Positions 7,562-16,570 of a stretch of DNA of 41,441 bases are shown in pieces. Numbering within the stretch: the stretch's first letter is position 1; every line of letters begins with the position of its first letter. Source of the stretch: JBMZCV01 sp049613665 (lineage in GTDB: Bacteria; Bacteroidota; Bacteroidia; Chitinophagales; UBA2359); the NCBI GenBank assembly GCA_049613665.1, contig JBMZCV010000021.1, positions 1 through 41,441 of the forward strand, read 5' to 3'. The notes below the pieces were generated by a model. The model had not been told where the DNA came from, searched no databases, and saw nothing but the letters and a program-made list of their open reading frames with translations. The position numbers and the translations under genes are program-made.

Positions 7562-10219
7562 ATGATGATTAAAACCAACTATATTATTATAATTGTTTTA
7601 TTTTTTACTCAGCAACTGATGTTTGCACAAAGTAATGAAAGATGCCACGCCGACCAACATTTGCAACAAAATTTGGCTATTAATCCTAAATTAGCAGAAA
7701 AACAACAACATTTAAATATTGAAATAGAAAAGTATCTTGCGAAACAACAAAATACATTGTCGAAGCAAGCTGGCATACTAACTATTCCTGTTGTTGTTCA
7801 TGTTGTGTATCATAACGAAACTCAAAATATTTCAGATGCCCAAATTCAGTCGCAAATAGATGTTTTAAATGCAGATTTTAGAAAACAAAATAATAATATT
7901 AATAATACTCCAAGTGAATTTGCAGGCCTTGCTGCCGATTGTGAAATAGAATTTTGTTTGGTTTCGGTAGCTCCTGATGGCAGTGCTACAAATGGTATTA
8001 CTAGAACTCACACTACTTATAGCACCATTGGCTCTGCAACAACGGCTTCTGGTGTATCGCAAATTTATTATGATGATTTGGGTGGCAAAAATGCTTGGAA
8101 TACAGAGCAATATGTCAATATTTGGGTAGGCGAGCTTAACTTTGGCTTACTGGGTTATGCTACTTATCCTACACTTGCAGCGGCTGGCGAAGATGGCATT
8201 GTGATGTCTTACGAATATTTTGGAACAACAGGAACTGCTACTGCTCCTTATAATGGCGGACGTACTTTGACGCATGAAATGGGACACTTTTTCGGCTTAT
8301 ATCACATCTGGGGAACAACAATAAATGAGTGTGAGGAAGATGACTCTGTAACAGATACACCGCAGCAAAATGGCCCTCATTATAGCTGTCCTTCTTATCC
8401 GCAAACATCATGTAGCAACAGTAGCATGTTTATGAATTATATGGACTACACAGACGATGCTTGCATGACGATGTTTTCGGTTGGTCAGAAAGAAAGAATG
8501 ACAGCAGCGATTTATACTTTTCGTTTTGGTTTGTTGAGTTCTCCAGCTTGCGGAGCTCCTGCTATTGCTTGTCCATATTCTAGCTTACCTAGCTTTAGCG
8601 AAGATATTTGTGAAGGCACAACACCAAATTTGCCAATAGCAGCAATGCAAAATGCTACTGATGAAACAACAGGCGAAGCAGCAGGGGAGGAGGATTTGCC
8701 AACAATTTTTTGGTTTACTAATCCAAGTTTAAGTTCGGCTTACACCATTTCGCCTGCTACACATTATGGCAACAAATGTTGGCATGACGACCCTATAAAG
8801 CTTTATGCCGCAGTGCTTTGCATAGAAACAAATAGCTATATTTTAGTTGGAACTTATACCTATACTGTTTATCCATTGCCTCAAGCTCCTTTTATCGTGA
8901 AAAACGACAATGAATGCACATACAGCGTCATTCCAGCCTGCCTATATGATACGGTTAGTCCTAGCAACTTTACTTCTCTTGCTTTAGGCACACCTGCTGG
9001 CGAAACCGAACTTTTGGTACTAGCCTCTTCTTCGCTTAGTGATTGCAACAGCCAAACATTTGTAGTCGAATATCCTGCTTGTGAATATGTGGAAAGTGAA
9101 TGTTCGACTTTTGAAAGCACAAATACAAATATGACTATTGAAGCAACTAGCAATTTTGCCTTAGTATCGGAATTGTATGTGTCGAAAAGCGGAATGATAA
9201 CCGATATAAATGTTAGCCATTTAGATATTAGTCATAGTTTTTTAGGAGACCTTGATATTGTTTTAGAATCTCCAAATGGCATGATGACTATTTTGTTTAG
9301 CAATGCTTGCGGAGACCAAGATGACTTCAATTTGGTATTAGATGATGAAGCACCAGATTCGATTTTTCCTTGTCCAGCTACCAATGGCTTAACTTATCAA
9401 CCACATGGAATTTTAGCTGCTTTTAATGGACAAAATAGTCAGGGGATATGGAAACTGCATGTCGTAGATTATTATGCTCAAGATGGTGGAATGCTCAATG
9501 ATTGGGCTCTTGAAATTTGCACAGAAGCTACTGAAACCACAAGCACAAAAGCACATATTAAAACATATTTGGAAGCTGCTTACAATTCAAATACGAATTT
9601 GATGAGAACTGAGCTACTGCCCAAAAATTTAATACCACTTACACAGCCATACAACATAGAACCATGGTATTATGATGGTGCTGAAAGTGTAAGTTCTTAC
9701 CAAGATTTTCCTGCAAATATTGTAGATTGGATATTGGTAGAAGCTAGAAGTGCAACAGATAATGAAGAGATTTTAGATATAAAAGCTGCCTTTTTGCGAA
9801 ACGATGGTATTGTGATAGATGCAGATGGTACAGAAGGAGTGGGTTTTGAAAATTTGACCGAAGGGCAAGATTATTATATTGTTATTCGACACCGAAATCA
9901 TTTAGCTATTATGAGTGAAGAAGTCATTTCATTGCCTAATACTGCGATTTATGATTTTACACAGCCTGCCAATGTCAAAGATGGTGAAACACAACTTGCC
10001 AACCTCAATGATAATGATTGGTATGCTATGGCAGGAGGCGATTTTGATGCTAATGGAGTAATTATTGTAGTCGATTTCAATATTTTCAAAAGTTATCTGT
10101 CCTTAATTAATGTTTATACAGTAGGTGATGTCAATATGGATGGAAGTACAACAGTAACGGACTTCAACTATTATCGACCAAATATTAGCCGTATTGGGCT
10201 TTCGCAAATTAGGTATTAG
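7562..10219 (+). CDS. Secreted M43 (pappalysin-type) zinc metalloprotease with P-domain and dockerin-like tail
   Basis: Protein of 885 aa. Signal peptide 1-23 (ends LMFAQS). Propeptide-like ~24-70. The M43 catalytic domain runs ~70-330 with the zinc motif H238-E-M-G-H242-F-F-G-L-Y-H248 and Met-turn MNYMDY around M294. A P-domain-like (proprotein convertase) jelly roll lies at ~515-650 (SFLGDLDIVLESPNG, GIWKLHVVDYY, NDWALEIC). A final module from ~660 contains VDWILVEARS and YYIVIRHRNHL. It ends in two EF-hand-like loops, GDFDANG...VDFN (~826-840) and GDVNMDG...TDFN (~855-869). That is a dockerin-like Ca-binding pattern common at the end of large secreted Bacteroidota proteins, in place of a type A T9SS CTD. 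Start: the first of two adjacent ATGs; the second would also work. No strong ribosome site. Confidence 0.88.
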   Translation: MMIKTNYIIIIVLFFTQQLMFAQSNERCHADQHLQQNLAINPKLAEKQQHLNIEIEKYLAKQQNTLSKQAGILTIPVVVHVVYHNETQNISDAQIQSQIDVLNADFRKQNNNINNTPSEFAGLAADCEIEFCLVSVAPDGSATNGITRTHTTYSTIGSATTASGVSQIYYDDLGGKNAWNTEQYVNIWVGELNFGLLGYATYPTLAAAGEDGIVMSYEYFGTTGTATAPYNGGRTLTHEMGHFFGLYHIWGTTINECEEDDSVTDTPQQNGPHYSCPSYPQTSCSNSSMFMNYMDYTDDACMTMFSVGQKERMTAAIYTFRFGLLSSPACGAPAIACPYSSLPSFSEDICEGTTPNLPIAAMQNATDETTGEAAGEEDLPTIFWFTNPSLSSAYTISPATHYGNKCWHDDPIKLYAAVLCIETNSYILVGTYTYTVYPLPQAPFIVKNDNECTYSVIPACLYDTVSPSNFTSLALGTPAGETELLVLASSSLSDCNSQTFVVEYPACEYVESECSTFESTNTNMTIEATSNFALVSELYVSKSGMITDINVSHLDISHSFLGDLDIVLESPNGMMTILFSNACGDQDDFNLVLDDEAPDSIFPCPATNGLTYQPHGILAAFNGQNSQGIWKLHVVDYYAQDGGMLNDWALEICTEATETTSTKAHIKTYLEAAYNSNTNLMRTELLPKNLIPLTQPYNIEPWYYDGAESVSSYQDFPANIVDWILVEARSATDNEEILDIKAAFLRNDGIVIDADGTEGVGFENLTEGQDYYIVIRHRNHLAIMSEEVISLPNTAIYDFTQPANVKDGETQLANLNDNDWYAMAGGDFDANGVIIVVDFNIFKSYLSLINVYTVGDVNMDGSTTVTDFNYYRPNISRIGLSQIRY

Positions 10220-10250
10220 TAGTTGTTCAGAAGTTTTTGGGCATTTCAGA
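10218..10250 (+). repeat. Family A outer-arm fragment
   Basis: AGTAGTTGTTCAGAAG followed by TTTTTGGGCATTTCAG. It starts within the stop codon of the M43 protease gene and matches 4124-4156 (inverse) and 37521-37553. Confidence 0.6.
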
Positions 10251-10461
10251 TAAACTAAAGTTTGATTTGGATAGGAAAAAAATATAAATTATTAAATATG
10301 AATGATGAATTTGCAATTATTCTCGGTTCAACAAAAGAAATAACTTTCGGATAGAGAAATATACTATTTTTAATAACAAAATTTGACAAAGCATTACAAA
10401 TGCGAGGTACTTTAGCTTAGAAAACAGATATTTTTCAATTTTCCTCTCAAAAAATATACGA

Positions 10462-10501
10462 AAAAAAACGGTCTATCAAATTTTGATAGACCGTTTTTTT
10501 T
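10462..10501. terminator. Strong bidirectional intrinsic terminator
   Basis: AAAACGGTCTATCAAA pairs with TTTTGATAGACCGTTTT as a near-perfect palindrome with flanking A8 and T8 runs. It sits about 245 bases after the M43 stop and can end transcription in either direction. Confidence 0.8.
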
Positions 10502-10692
10502 CGTTAAAATTTATTGGTTGATTTTTTCTGAGACTGAAAAAGTCAAAACTATTCAGTATAGTTACTATTTTTTAAAGCACTTTTTTATCCAATAGACATT
10601 ATTCACAAAAAAAGCGTATATGAAAATAAAAACATGATTGGATAAATGCGAATATTACATTTGCATAATTTTAGCAAATTTTGTCGTAAAAC

Positions 10693-10727
10693 GAGGTGGC
10701 AGGCATTTTCAAAATGCCTACCACCTT
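10693..10727. repeat. GGTGGCAGGC hairpin repeat (family C), copy 1
   Basis: AGGTGGCAGGCATTTT pairs with AAAATGCCTACCACCT with one mismatch and a one-base loop. The flank TTTGTCGTAAAACG on the left and TTATTCTTCTATTATT on the right are also present, inverted, at 36960-37035. A third hairpin lies at 12038-12069. Confidence 0.7.
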
Positions 10728-10764
10728 ATTCTTCTATTATTTTTTATCTAAAATTTTGTGAATA

Positions 10765-10905
10765 AACTCTAATGGTTCTGACATTTATACCTTTTTTATC
10801 AAAAGTTTAAACATACTATTTTTTTTAGGCTAAGGCGGCCAATATTTTCAAATTTAATGGCCTTTTGAACTGAAAAATAGTATCTCTTTCTTGCCAAAAA
10901 AGCAA
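10765..10905 (+). repeat. Family B repeat copy 2 joined to a second repeat
   Basis: 10765-10852 repeats 6986-7075. The following block (about 10845-10905, with CTTTTGAACTGAAAAATAGT and CTTGCCAAAAAAGC) recurs inverted at 37607-37660, upstream of glyA. The whole 10220-10930 spacer is thus a chain of repeats plus one terminator, with no gene. Confidence 0.65.
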
Positions 10906-10930
10906 AGCAGTTAATGCTGAATAGTTACAA

Positions 10931-11857
10931 CTATTCTATAATGTGAGCATTGGCACTTTGTAACACTTGCTTGCTATCGCCAGTAGTATGATGCACAAAA
11001 CCCACAATTTCACAATTTTCTGCCGTCCATTCGTTAGGCAAAGTCATAGAAAAATGTTTTACCCAAAGTCGCCCTGCCGCTTGGTCGGGAGCATCAACTG
11101 CAAGACCGAGTGGAGGTGTAAGCAAAGTTCGCATAATATGATTGTGTTCATAAGACATATTAACGCTATTGTTGGGCATAAGCTGTGGGTCAATAATATG
11201 GCTTTCTGTGATGGCAAGTGTGACTTGACTTGGCGTAGTCTCTGTTGTGTTATATTGCAACTGCACATAGACATCTAGCAAGCGAGAAGCCTCATTATAC
11301 TCACTATATACATACATATTGACAGGTGTAGGTATGGCCAATTGTTGATTAACTTTTGCTGACCAAACATTAATATTGGCTATCGCAATGCCATTTTCGC
11401 CATCAAACAATGTTCTATCTATTGCTCCTGATGGCCAGCCTAGCACCGAAACCAACGAGGCAATACTTTCGCCTTCTGAGGAGCTAAAACTCTGTTCACT
11501 TTCGGTATAAGGAACTGCAAAAAAGCCAGAATGAATAACCATTGTTGAAATTCGATTTGGATTGGCAGCTAAAATTTCTTCCGATTTGGCGTGACCATCT
11601 GGACAATTGGAACAACGCACACCACTAAAATCTTCAAGCATCACTACTTTTTCTTGTGCTTCTGGCACACCGCTCAACATAGCAGTACTGTCTTTATAAA
11701 TAGGCAAAAAGCCTGCATTGCCATTAGAGGTATCTACGCTAGTAGTATCTGGTTCTGAAAAGTCGATATAAGGCGGCACTTCTTCGCAAGCAGGCGATAG
11801 CAAAAATATAAAACATAAAGCTATAAAAATAGCAGATGTTGATTGTAAGTATTTCAT
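10931..11857 (-). CDS. Omp28-like outer-membrane lipoprotein with CxxC motif
   Basis: The start is placed at the ATG giving MKYLQSTSAI, because it opens a proper lipoprotein signal: hydrophobic residues 9-20, then S-P-A-C24. An upstream in-frame ATG at 11918-11920 would add 21 residues that spoil this. The 308-aa protein has VVMLEDFSGVRCSNCPDGHA, with C82-S-N-C85 in a thioredoxin-like setting, typical of the Bacteroidota Omp28-related family. A WPSGAIDR segment follows, where thioredoxins have cis-Pro. The last third is beta-rich. A role in periplasmic or surface redox or binding is inferred only from the fold. It has no operon partner. Confidence 0.82.
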   Translation of the reverse strand: MKYLQSTSAIFIALCFIFLLSPACEEVPPYIDFSEPDTTSVDTSNGNAGFLPIYKDSTAMLSGVPEAQEKVVMLEDFSGVRCSNCPDGHAKSEEILAANPNRISTMVIHSGFFAVPYTESEQSFSSSEGESIASLVSVLGWPSGAIDRTLFDGENGIAIANINVWSAKVNQQLAIPTPVNMYVYSEYNEASRLLDVYVQLQYNTTETTPSQVTLAITESHIIDPQLMPNNSVNMSYEHNHIMRTLLTPPLGLAVDAPDQAAGRLWVKHFSMTLPNEWTAENCEIVGFVHHTTGDSKQVLQSANAHIIE

Positions 11858-12037
11858 AAATAATTTTTTTATAAACAAAAAAACAGTTGTAGGACGATGA
11901 AAATAAACGTTGAAAAACACTATTTTATATACAATAGCTAATGCCTTGTAAAGCAGTTATTCTTGGTTTAACAAAAGAAACATTTTTTTGGCAAAGTTCT
12001 CTTTTTTGAGAAATGCTAGTATTGGGAAATGTGTGTG

Positions 12038-12069
12038 GAGGTAGAGATTTTCAAAATGCCTGCCACCTT
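12038..12069. repeat. GGTGGCAGGC hairpin repeat (family C), copy 2
   Basis: AGGTAGAGATTTTC pairs imperfectly with AAAATGCCTGCCACCT. It resembles 10693-10727 and lies just beyond the 3' end of the S41 protease gene. Confidence 0.55.
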
Positions 12070-12115
12070 ATTTTGCTATATTTGCAATGCCTTAGCAATA
12101 CAAACAGATTATATT

Positions 12116-13765
12116 TTATTGTTGTTTTTTTCGTTTCTGTACTGCCAACTCAATATTTTTACGATTATAACTTTGCAATACTTGTATCGTTGTTTGATAA
12201 GTTATATTGATGCTATTCATAATTTCATAATAATCTGCATTAGCATAAATATATTTAGCTAAAATTGCTTTCATTTGGGTTTGAATGTATGTTTTAGACA
12301 TTTTTATTTCTTCCTGTTCACAAACTAATCCTGCTTTTTCAGCACTTGCTACTAAATCGTCAAACAGTTTGTCTGTAACAGAAAAGTGTTTCTTAAACTT
12401 ATCAAAATCACGATATTTGCGTTTTATATCTTGTCTATATTCATCTAAGTAACTAATAATAAATTCATTAAGTACATTTTTTTGTATTATGTTTTTGTAG
12501 AAAGTAGTCTTATGGCTAGTATCAATAGGTACGAAAATATCTGGCATAATTCCGCCACCGCCATACACTTCTCGTTTTTTTGTGAGTGTATAATACTTGA
12601 GCGAATCAGCAAAGTCAATATTTTGTGGGTTGGTTAGCTCACCATTTTTTTGTCGTTCTTTTATTTCATTTTCATATTTTTCTCTGCCTTCTTCATAGGG
12701 TTTTTGAATAAAACGGCCGCTTGGAGTATAATAATAGGCTATTGTTAAACGAACATAAGAGCTATCTGGCAAAATAAAAGATTTTTGTACCAATCCTTTG
12801 CCAAAAGAACGCCGACCAATAATAAGTCCTCTATCCCAATCTTGTACTGCTCCAGCCACAATTTCGCTTGCCGAAGCCGAATTTTCGTTTACCAAAACAG
12901 CGAGCTTGCCTTTTTCGAAATGCCCTTTTACTGTTGCATGATATTCTTTTTTTCGATATTTGCGACCTTCCGTATAAACAATAAGTGCATCATTTTTCAA
13001 AAATTGGTCGGCAATGCGAATAGCAGCATTGAGATAACCACCGCCATTATTTCGCAAGTCTAACACAAGATTTTTCATACCTTCAGCTTTCAGCTTTCGC
13101 AAAGCATTTTCGAGTTCTCTAGCACTTGTTGCCGAAAATTTGTTTAGCTTGATATAACCAATTTTATTAGTAGCCATATAAGCTGCTGCAATGCTATGAA
13201 TGGGCAACTTTTCACGCTCTAAGTTATATTCATATACATATTTTGAACCTTTTCGCAAAATACCTAACCTGACAGATGAGCCGCCTTTTCCTCTCAAATG
13301 ATTGGAAATATCATTTTTACTCAAGTTTTTGCCTGCAATATCTTTCTTATCTATGCTGAGAATCCTATCGCCAGCCACCAAACCTATTTTTTGAGCAGGG
13401 CTATTGTCCAGCGTTGCTAAAATCAAAAGTGTATCTCGCAATACATCAAATCGAATACCGATTCCATCAAAATTGCCGTGTAAACTTTCGCTCATTCTTT
13501 TGTAATCAACCGCAGGAATGTAGCTAGAGTGTGGGTCAAGCTCTTTTAGCAAGCCTTTGATAGCATTTTCTGTCGCCTTTTTAAAATCTAAATCTTCAAT
13601 ATATTCATCTTCCAAAACCGAAAAAGTCTTTTCCAATTTTGTGACAGAACTTTCCAATTCTTCCTGTTCTTCCATCAGTTCTTGTGCAAGCAAAAACGAA
13701 GTAGAAAAAAAATAAATTGTGATAAAAAATAAAAAATATGGTTGTATATATATAGAGAGTTTCAT
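12116..13765 (-). CDS. S41 C-terminal processing peptidase (CtpA/Prc type)
   Basis: Exported serine protease that trims or degrades proteins from their C-termini. In 549 aa it has a signal sequence (1-28, ends FLLAQ), an N-terminal helical part (LDPHSSYI, residues ~77-83), a PDZ domain (~95-175; GIGIRFDV, SPAQKIGLVAGDRILSID) and the S41 core (~190-385). Catalytic residues are S298 in NSASASEIVAG and K323 in RSFGKGLVQ, 25 residues apart as in Prc. The substrate-strand motif VLDLRNNGGG is at 234-243. The C-terminal ~160 residues are helical and charged. The next gene upstream is divergent, across a 690-bp repeat-rich spacer, so it is probably transcribed alone. Confidence 0.93.
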   Translation of the reverse strand: MKLSIYIQPYFLFFITIYFFSTSFLLAQELMEEQEELESSVTKLEKTFSVLEDEYIEDLDFKKATENAIKGLLKELDPHSSYIPAVDYKRMSESLHGNFDGIGIRFDVLRDTLLILATLDNSPAQKIGLVAGDRILSIDKKDIAGKNLSKNDISNHLRGKGGSSVRLGILRKGSKYVYEYNLEREKLPIHSIAAAYMATNKIGYIKLNKFSATSARELENALRKLKAEGMKNLVLDLRNNGGGYLNAAIRIADQFLKNDALIVYTEGRKYRKKEYHATVKGHFEKGKLAVLVNENSASASEIVAGAVQDWDRGLIIGRRSFGKGLVQKSFILPDSSYVRLTIAYYYTPSGRFIQKPYEEGREKYENEIKERQKNGELTNPQNIDFADSLKYYTLTKKREVYGGGGIMPDIFVPIDTSHKTTFYKNIIQKNVLNEFIISYLDEYRQDIKRKYRDFDKFKKHFSVTDKLFDDLVASAEKAGLVCEQEEIKMSKTYIQTQMKAILAKYIYANADYYEIMNSINITYQTTIQVLQSYNRKNIELAVQKRKKQQ

Positions 13766-13837
13766 GTTCTTTTTGCTTTTTCTTAGTTTAAGAGACTACT
13801 TAAATTTTACTCTTTGGCTCAAAACGAAATTTGATAT

Positions 13838-13940
13838 TTAAGTAAGTACCTATATAAAATAGTGTGACATTTCGTTTGAAGCTAACACACTGAAATTCAA
13901 GCTATTAGCAACAAATTTGCTTTTTATTAAATAGTCATTT
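13838..13940 (+). repeat. Two-hairpin intergenic repeat (family A)
   Basis: Contains AAGCTAACACACTGAAATTC followed by AAGCTATTAGCAACAAATTT, then TTATTAAATAGTCATTTGA. The GCTAAC/GTTAGC-type stem is kept, while the small terminal hairpin has decayed. Confidence 0.6.
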
Positions 13941-14040
13941 GAGATTTGTTTAATAAAAAAGAAATGATGCTTTTTTATGTAAATTTTTTAGGAAAGAAAA
14001 AACTTATAAGAGCCAAACAATATTTAAATAAATAGATAAT

Positions 14041-14111
14041 TTAGACCAACACTCTCATTTTTAAGCGTTAGCCACCCAAATAGGTTGTATTAATTAATGC
14101 TTGGCACTTAG
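14041..14111 (+). repeat. Family A repeat, partial
   Basis: Right half of the element: AAGCGTTAGCCACCC, then TAATTAATGCTTGGCACTTA. It lies about 100 bp after the copy at 13838, so the S41-protease/E1-like spacer (13766-14459) holds two copies. A short coding-like segment follows at 14200-14313 (see findings). Confidence 0.6.
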
Positions 14112-14459
14112 ATGTTTTTGTAAAATAAAAAAAAATAATTAAAAAAGATAATTCAGATGTAAAAAACTTACACTAAGTAACGTTCAAAAAATAACTTCTT
14201 TATTTGCGATTGACATTTTCTGACCTACTTCGTTGAAAAGCCTCGCCGTAGCTATGGCTATGACTGTGTTTTTCGCCTTGTAACTCAAAAAATCTCTGCC
14301 TCAAATCGGGAACTTATTTTTTTGCCATTACTAAGTCAGTGCTTGGCATTTTAATATCTAAATTTTCAAAGAACTTTTTTGTCACTATTTACGTTGAGGT
14401 AATTTTAGCATAAAAAATGTCAATAGCTAATTTTTTTCATATTTTTATTTTTTACCATT

Positions 14460-15098
14460 ATGATGTCTTACTTTTTTCACGAACAACAATATCGCTCTGC
14501 TGAAACTATGAAGGCTATCGCAAATATCAATATTTGCATTTGTGGAGCAGGAGCTTTAGGTGCAAATCTGGCAGAAAACTTGGTTAGAATGGGTTTCAAA
14601 TCTTTAAAAATCATTGATTTTGACCGAATCGAAGCCCACAACTTATCTACACAGCCTTATGCAAAAGCGGATATTGGCCAGTTGAAAGCCAACACACTCA
14701 TCAAAAATTTGTATCGAGCTACTGCTACACGAACCGAAGCCATATGCAAACGTCTGACCGAAGATAACGTGCATAGCTTATTGAAAAAAAGCGATTTGGT
14801 TATAGATGCTTTCGACAACAGCAGCTCTCGACAAATCGTGACACAATGGGCAAAAAGCAAAAACACAGCTTGCCTACACATAGGACTTGCAAGTGATTAT
14901 GCCGAAATTATCTGGAACAAACAATATCGTGTGCCATCGGCCACAAATGATGACATTTGCGACTATCCTTTGGCTCGAAATTTAGTCATGCTTACTGTTG
15001 CGACAGCTTGCGAAGTCATCGTTGGTTTTGTAAGCAAAACTGAACAAAAAAGTTATACCATAACACTAGCCGATTTGAATATTAAGCCTTATGTTTAA
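14460..15098 (+). CDS. Small E1-like (ThiF/HesA/MoeB) adenylyltransferase
   Basis: The 212-aa protein has the E1 Rossmann core: glycine loop G29-AGALG-34, acidic strand end IIDFDRIE (51-58), N61-L-S-T-Q (the NLxRQ region, with the usual Arg replaced), K76, and DAFDNSSSR (116-124) for Mg-ATP. Such enzymes adenylate the C-terminal Gly of a ubiquitin-like sulfur carrier (ThiS, MoaD). It is shorter than ThiF/MoeB (~245 aa) and lacks the two CxxC zinc sites; only C167 remains late in the protein. No ThiS/MoaD-like gene is adjacent, so the substrate is unknown. Its 3' end overlaps the convergent transglycosylase gene by 4 bases. Either of two adjacent ATGs could be the start. Confidence 0.8.
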   Translation: MMSYFFHEQQYRSAETMKAIANINICICGAGALGANLAENLVRMGFKSLKIIDFDRIEAHNLSTQPYAKADIGQLKANTLIKNLYRATATRTEAICKRLTEDNVHSLLKKSDLVIDAFDNSSSRQIVTQWAKSKNTACLHIGLASDYAEIIWNKQYRVPSATNDDICDYPLARNLVMLTVATACEVIVGFVSKTEQKSYTITLADLNIKPYV

Positions 15099-15982
15099 GG
15101 TAGTTTAATGGTATAGCTTTTGCCAGATTTGGCACGCAAATAATTTTTTCGCAACCATGGATTTAGCATTTTTATTTTTTGATAAGTTGTGCCATAAGTT
15201 TTAGCAAAAGTTACCAAATTGTCAATGCTATTTACAACAATTGTTTTGTCTGATAAAGGTGGATACAAATCAATAGACGAAAAATAGTAGCCATACTGCT
15301 CAGGGTTTTTCATCAATTGTTTGAAGGCCAAAATTCGATATACATAGCGTGCTGTTTCTGTATTTAAATACAAATCAAAATAATCGTCTTCTTTTTGATG
15401 TTTAATATGCTCTGCCATGCCAGCCATGCCTCGATTGTAAGAAGCTACTGCCATTGGCCAGTTGCCAAACTTTTTGTGTGCTTGTTTAAAGTATTTGCAA
15501 GCGGCCACCGTTGCTTTTTCCAAATGGTATCGCTCTTCTACTTCGCTTGTGACTTCTAAGCCATATGAACGAGCAGTAGCCGCCAAAAACTGCCAAACAC
15601 CTTTCGCATTTTTTGGTGATACTAAATTTTCTAACCCACTTTCGGCTACTGCCAGATATTTTAAGTCGTCTGGTACGCCGTTGGCACGCAAAATAGGCTC
15701 TATAACAGGAAAATAACGATGTGCAAGTTTTAAAATGCGGATAGTGCTAGAATGTCGAAAAGTAATGCTTGTCAATTCTCTATCTAAACGCTCTTTAACA
15801 AATTGGTTGTGCATTGGTATTGCTTCGTCACAAAAAGTTAGGTTGTAAGGCAATGGCACTTGCGAAATGTATTGCTGAACGCTTGGAGCATTTGCTTTTT
15901 TGGTAGTAATACCGCTAATGCAAAAAATTGAAAGTACAATGATAAGTGTAAGAAAGCCGATATAGGCAAATATATTTTTCAT
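15095..15982 (-). CDS. Lytic transglycosylase (SLT domain) with LysM-like tail
   Basis: MltD-like cell wall enzyme that cuts the MurNAc-GlcNAc bond with 1,6-anhydro product formation, in the periplasm. Its 295 aa include an N-terminal membrane anchor or signal (residues 5-24), then an SLT domain (~85-235) with catalytic E114 in YLAVAESGLENLV. Family motifs are GVWQFLAATARSYGL and AVASYNRGMAGM. The last ~45 residues (LVTFAKTYGTTYQKIKMLNP, then SYTIKLP) form one LysM-like unit for peptidoglycan binding. It is smaller than E. coli MltD (one LysM instead of two). It is convergent with, and 4 bases overlapping, the E1-like gene. Confidence 0.9.
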   Translation of the reverse strand: MKNIFAYIGFLTLIIVLSIFCISGITTKKANAPSVQQYISQVPLPYNLTFCDEAIPMHNQFVKERLDRELTSITFRHSSTIRILKLAHRYFPVIEPILRANGVPDDLKYLAVAESGLENLVSPKNAKGVWQFLAATARSYGLEVTSEVEERYHLEKATVAACKYFKQAHKKFGNWPMAVASYNRGMAGMAEHIKHQKEDDYFDLYLNTETARYVYRILAFKQLMKNPEQYGYYFSSIDLYPPLSDKTIVVNSIDNLVTFAKTYGTTYQKIKMLNPWLRKNYLRAKSGKSYTIKLP

Positions 15983-16043
15983 ATAAAATTATAGTCTGTA
16001 TGGTAAAAAAAGTGTAAGGAATAGAATAATAATAAGTATTTAA

Positions 16044-16080
16044 CCCTTGATTCAAATTAGTACTTGGTACTTAAATAATA
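16044..16080 (+). repeat. Family A right-end fragment
   Basis: CCTTGATTCAAATTAG then TACTTGGTACTTAAATAAT resembles the small-hairpin end of family A (TACTTGGTACTTA as at 37567-37581). The spacer 15983-16570 otherwise shows only AT-rich sequence and the accC terminator. Confidence 0.35.
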
Positions 16081-16360
16081 CCTGACACTTATGTTGAGTT
16101 ATAAAGTAGCACTTTTTGACTGAGATTTCAAAAATAAAATGAAATATTTGACTACTTTCAGTATTTTTTAAGCTATTGTTTTCATAACGATATAAAGCTA
16201 TATTTAATTTCTTGTGAGGCTAAAAAAACTTAAATATTTTTGAAATATAGCCTAAATGTCAAGCACTATTTATTATGGACTCCATTTCGATGCTCATGCT
16301 TTTAAAATTAGTGTTTTAACTTCACAAGTTGCAGCATAAATTTGTCTCGACTACTGAATT

Positions 16361-16410
16361 AAAAAATCCACTTAATAACTTTCAAATAAAAGTTATTAAG
16401 TGGATTTTGT
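16361..16410 (-). terminator. Intrinsic terminator behind accC
   Basis: AAAATCCACTTAATAACTTT pairs perfectly with AAAGTTATTAAGTGGATTTT across a short loop, with flanking A and T runs. It lies about 160 bases past the accC stop and marks the end of the acc cluster. Confidence 0.8.
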
Positions 16411-16570
16411 TTAGATACTGATATAAAAAAAAGAAAAAATTAACTCAATTATTGGTTTTTCAACTTATCAAAAAAAAATAACAAAAAGTCGGTAGTTTTT
16501 ATTTGAAAGATTGTTAGTTTTTATGCTAATGTCTTGTTGTAAAACTTGGAAATTATATAACCAACTTGGG

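Noticed and set aside
14460..15098. The E1-like gene as a CBASS Cap2 ancillary gene
   Set aside because: It lies about 8 kb from the CD-NTase, has no E2 domain and is much shorter than Cap2.
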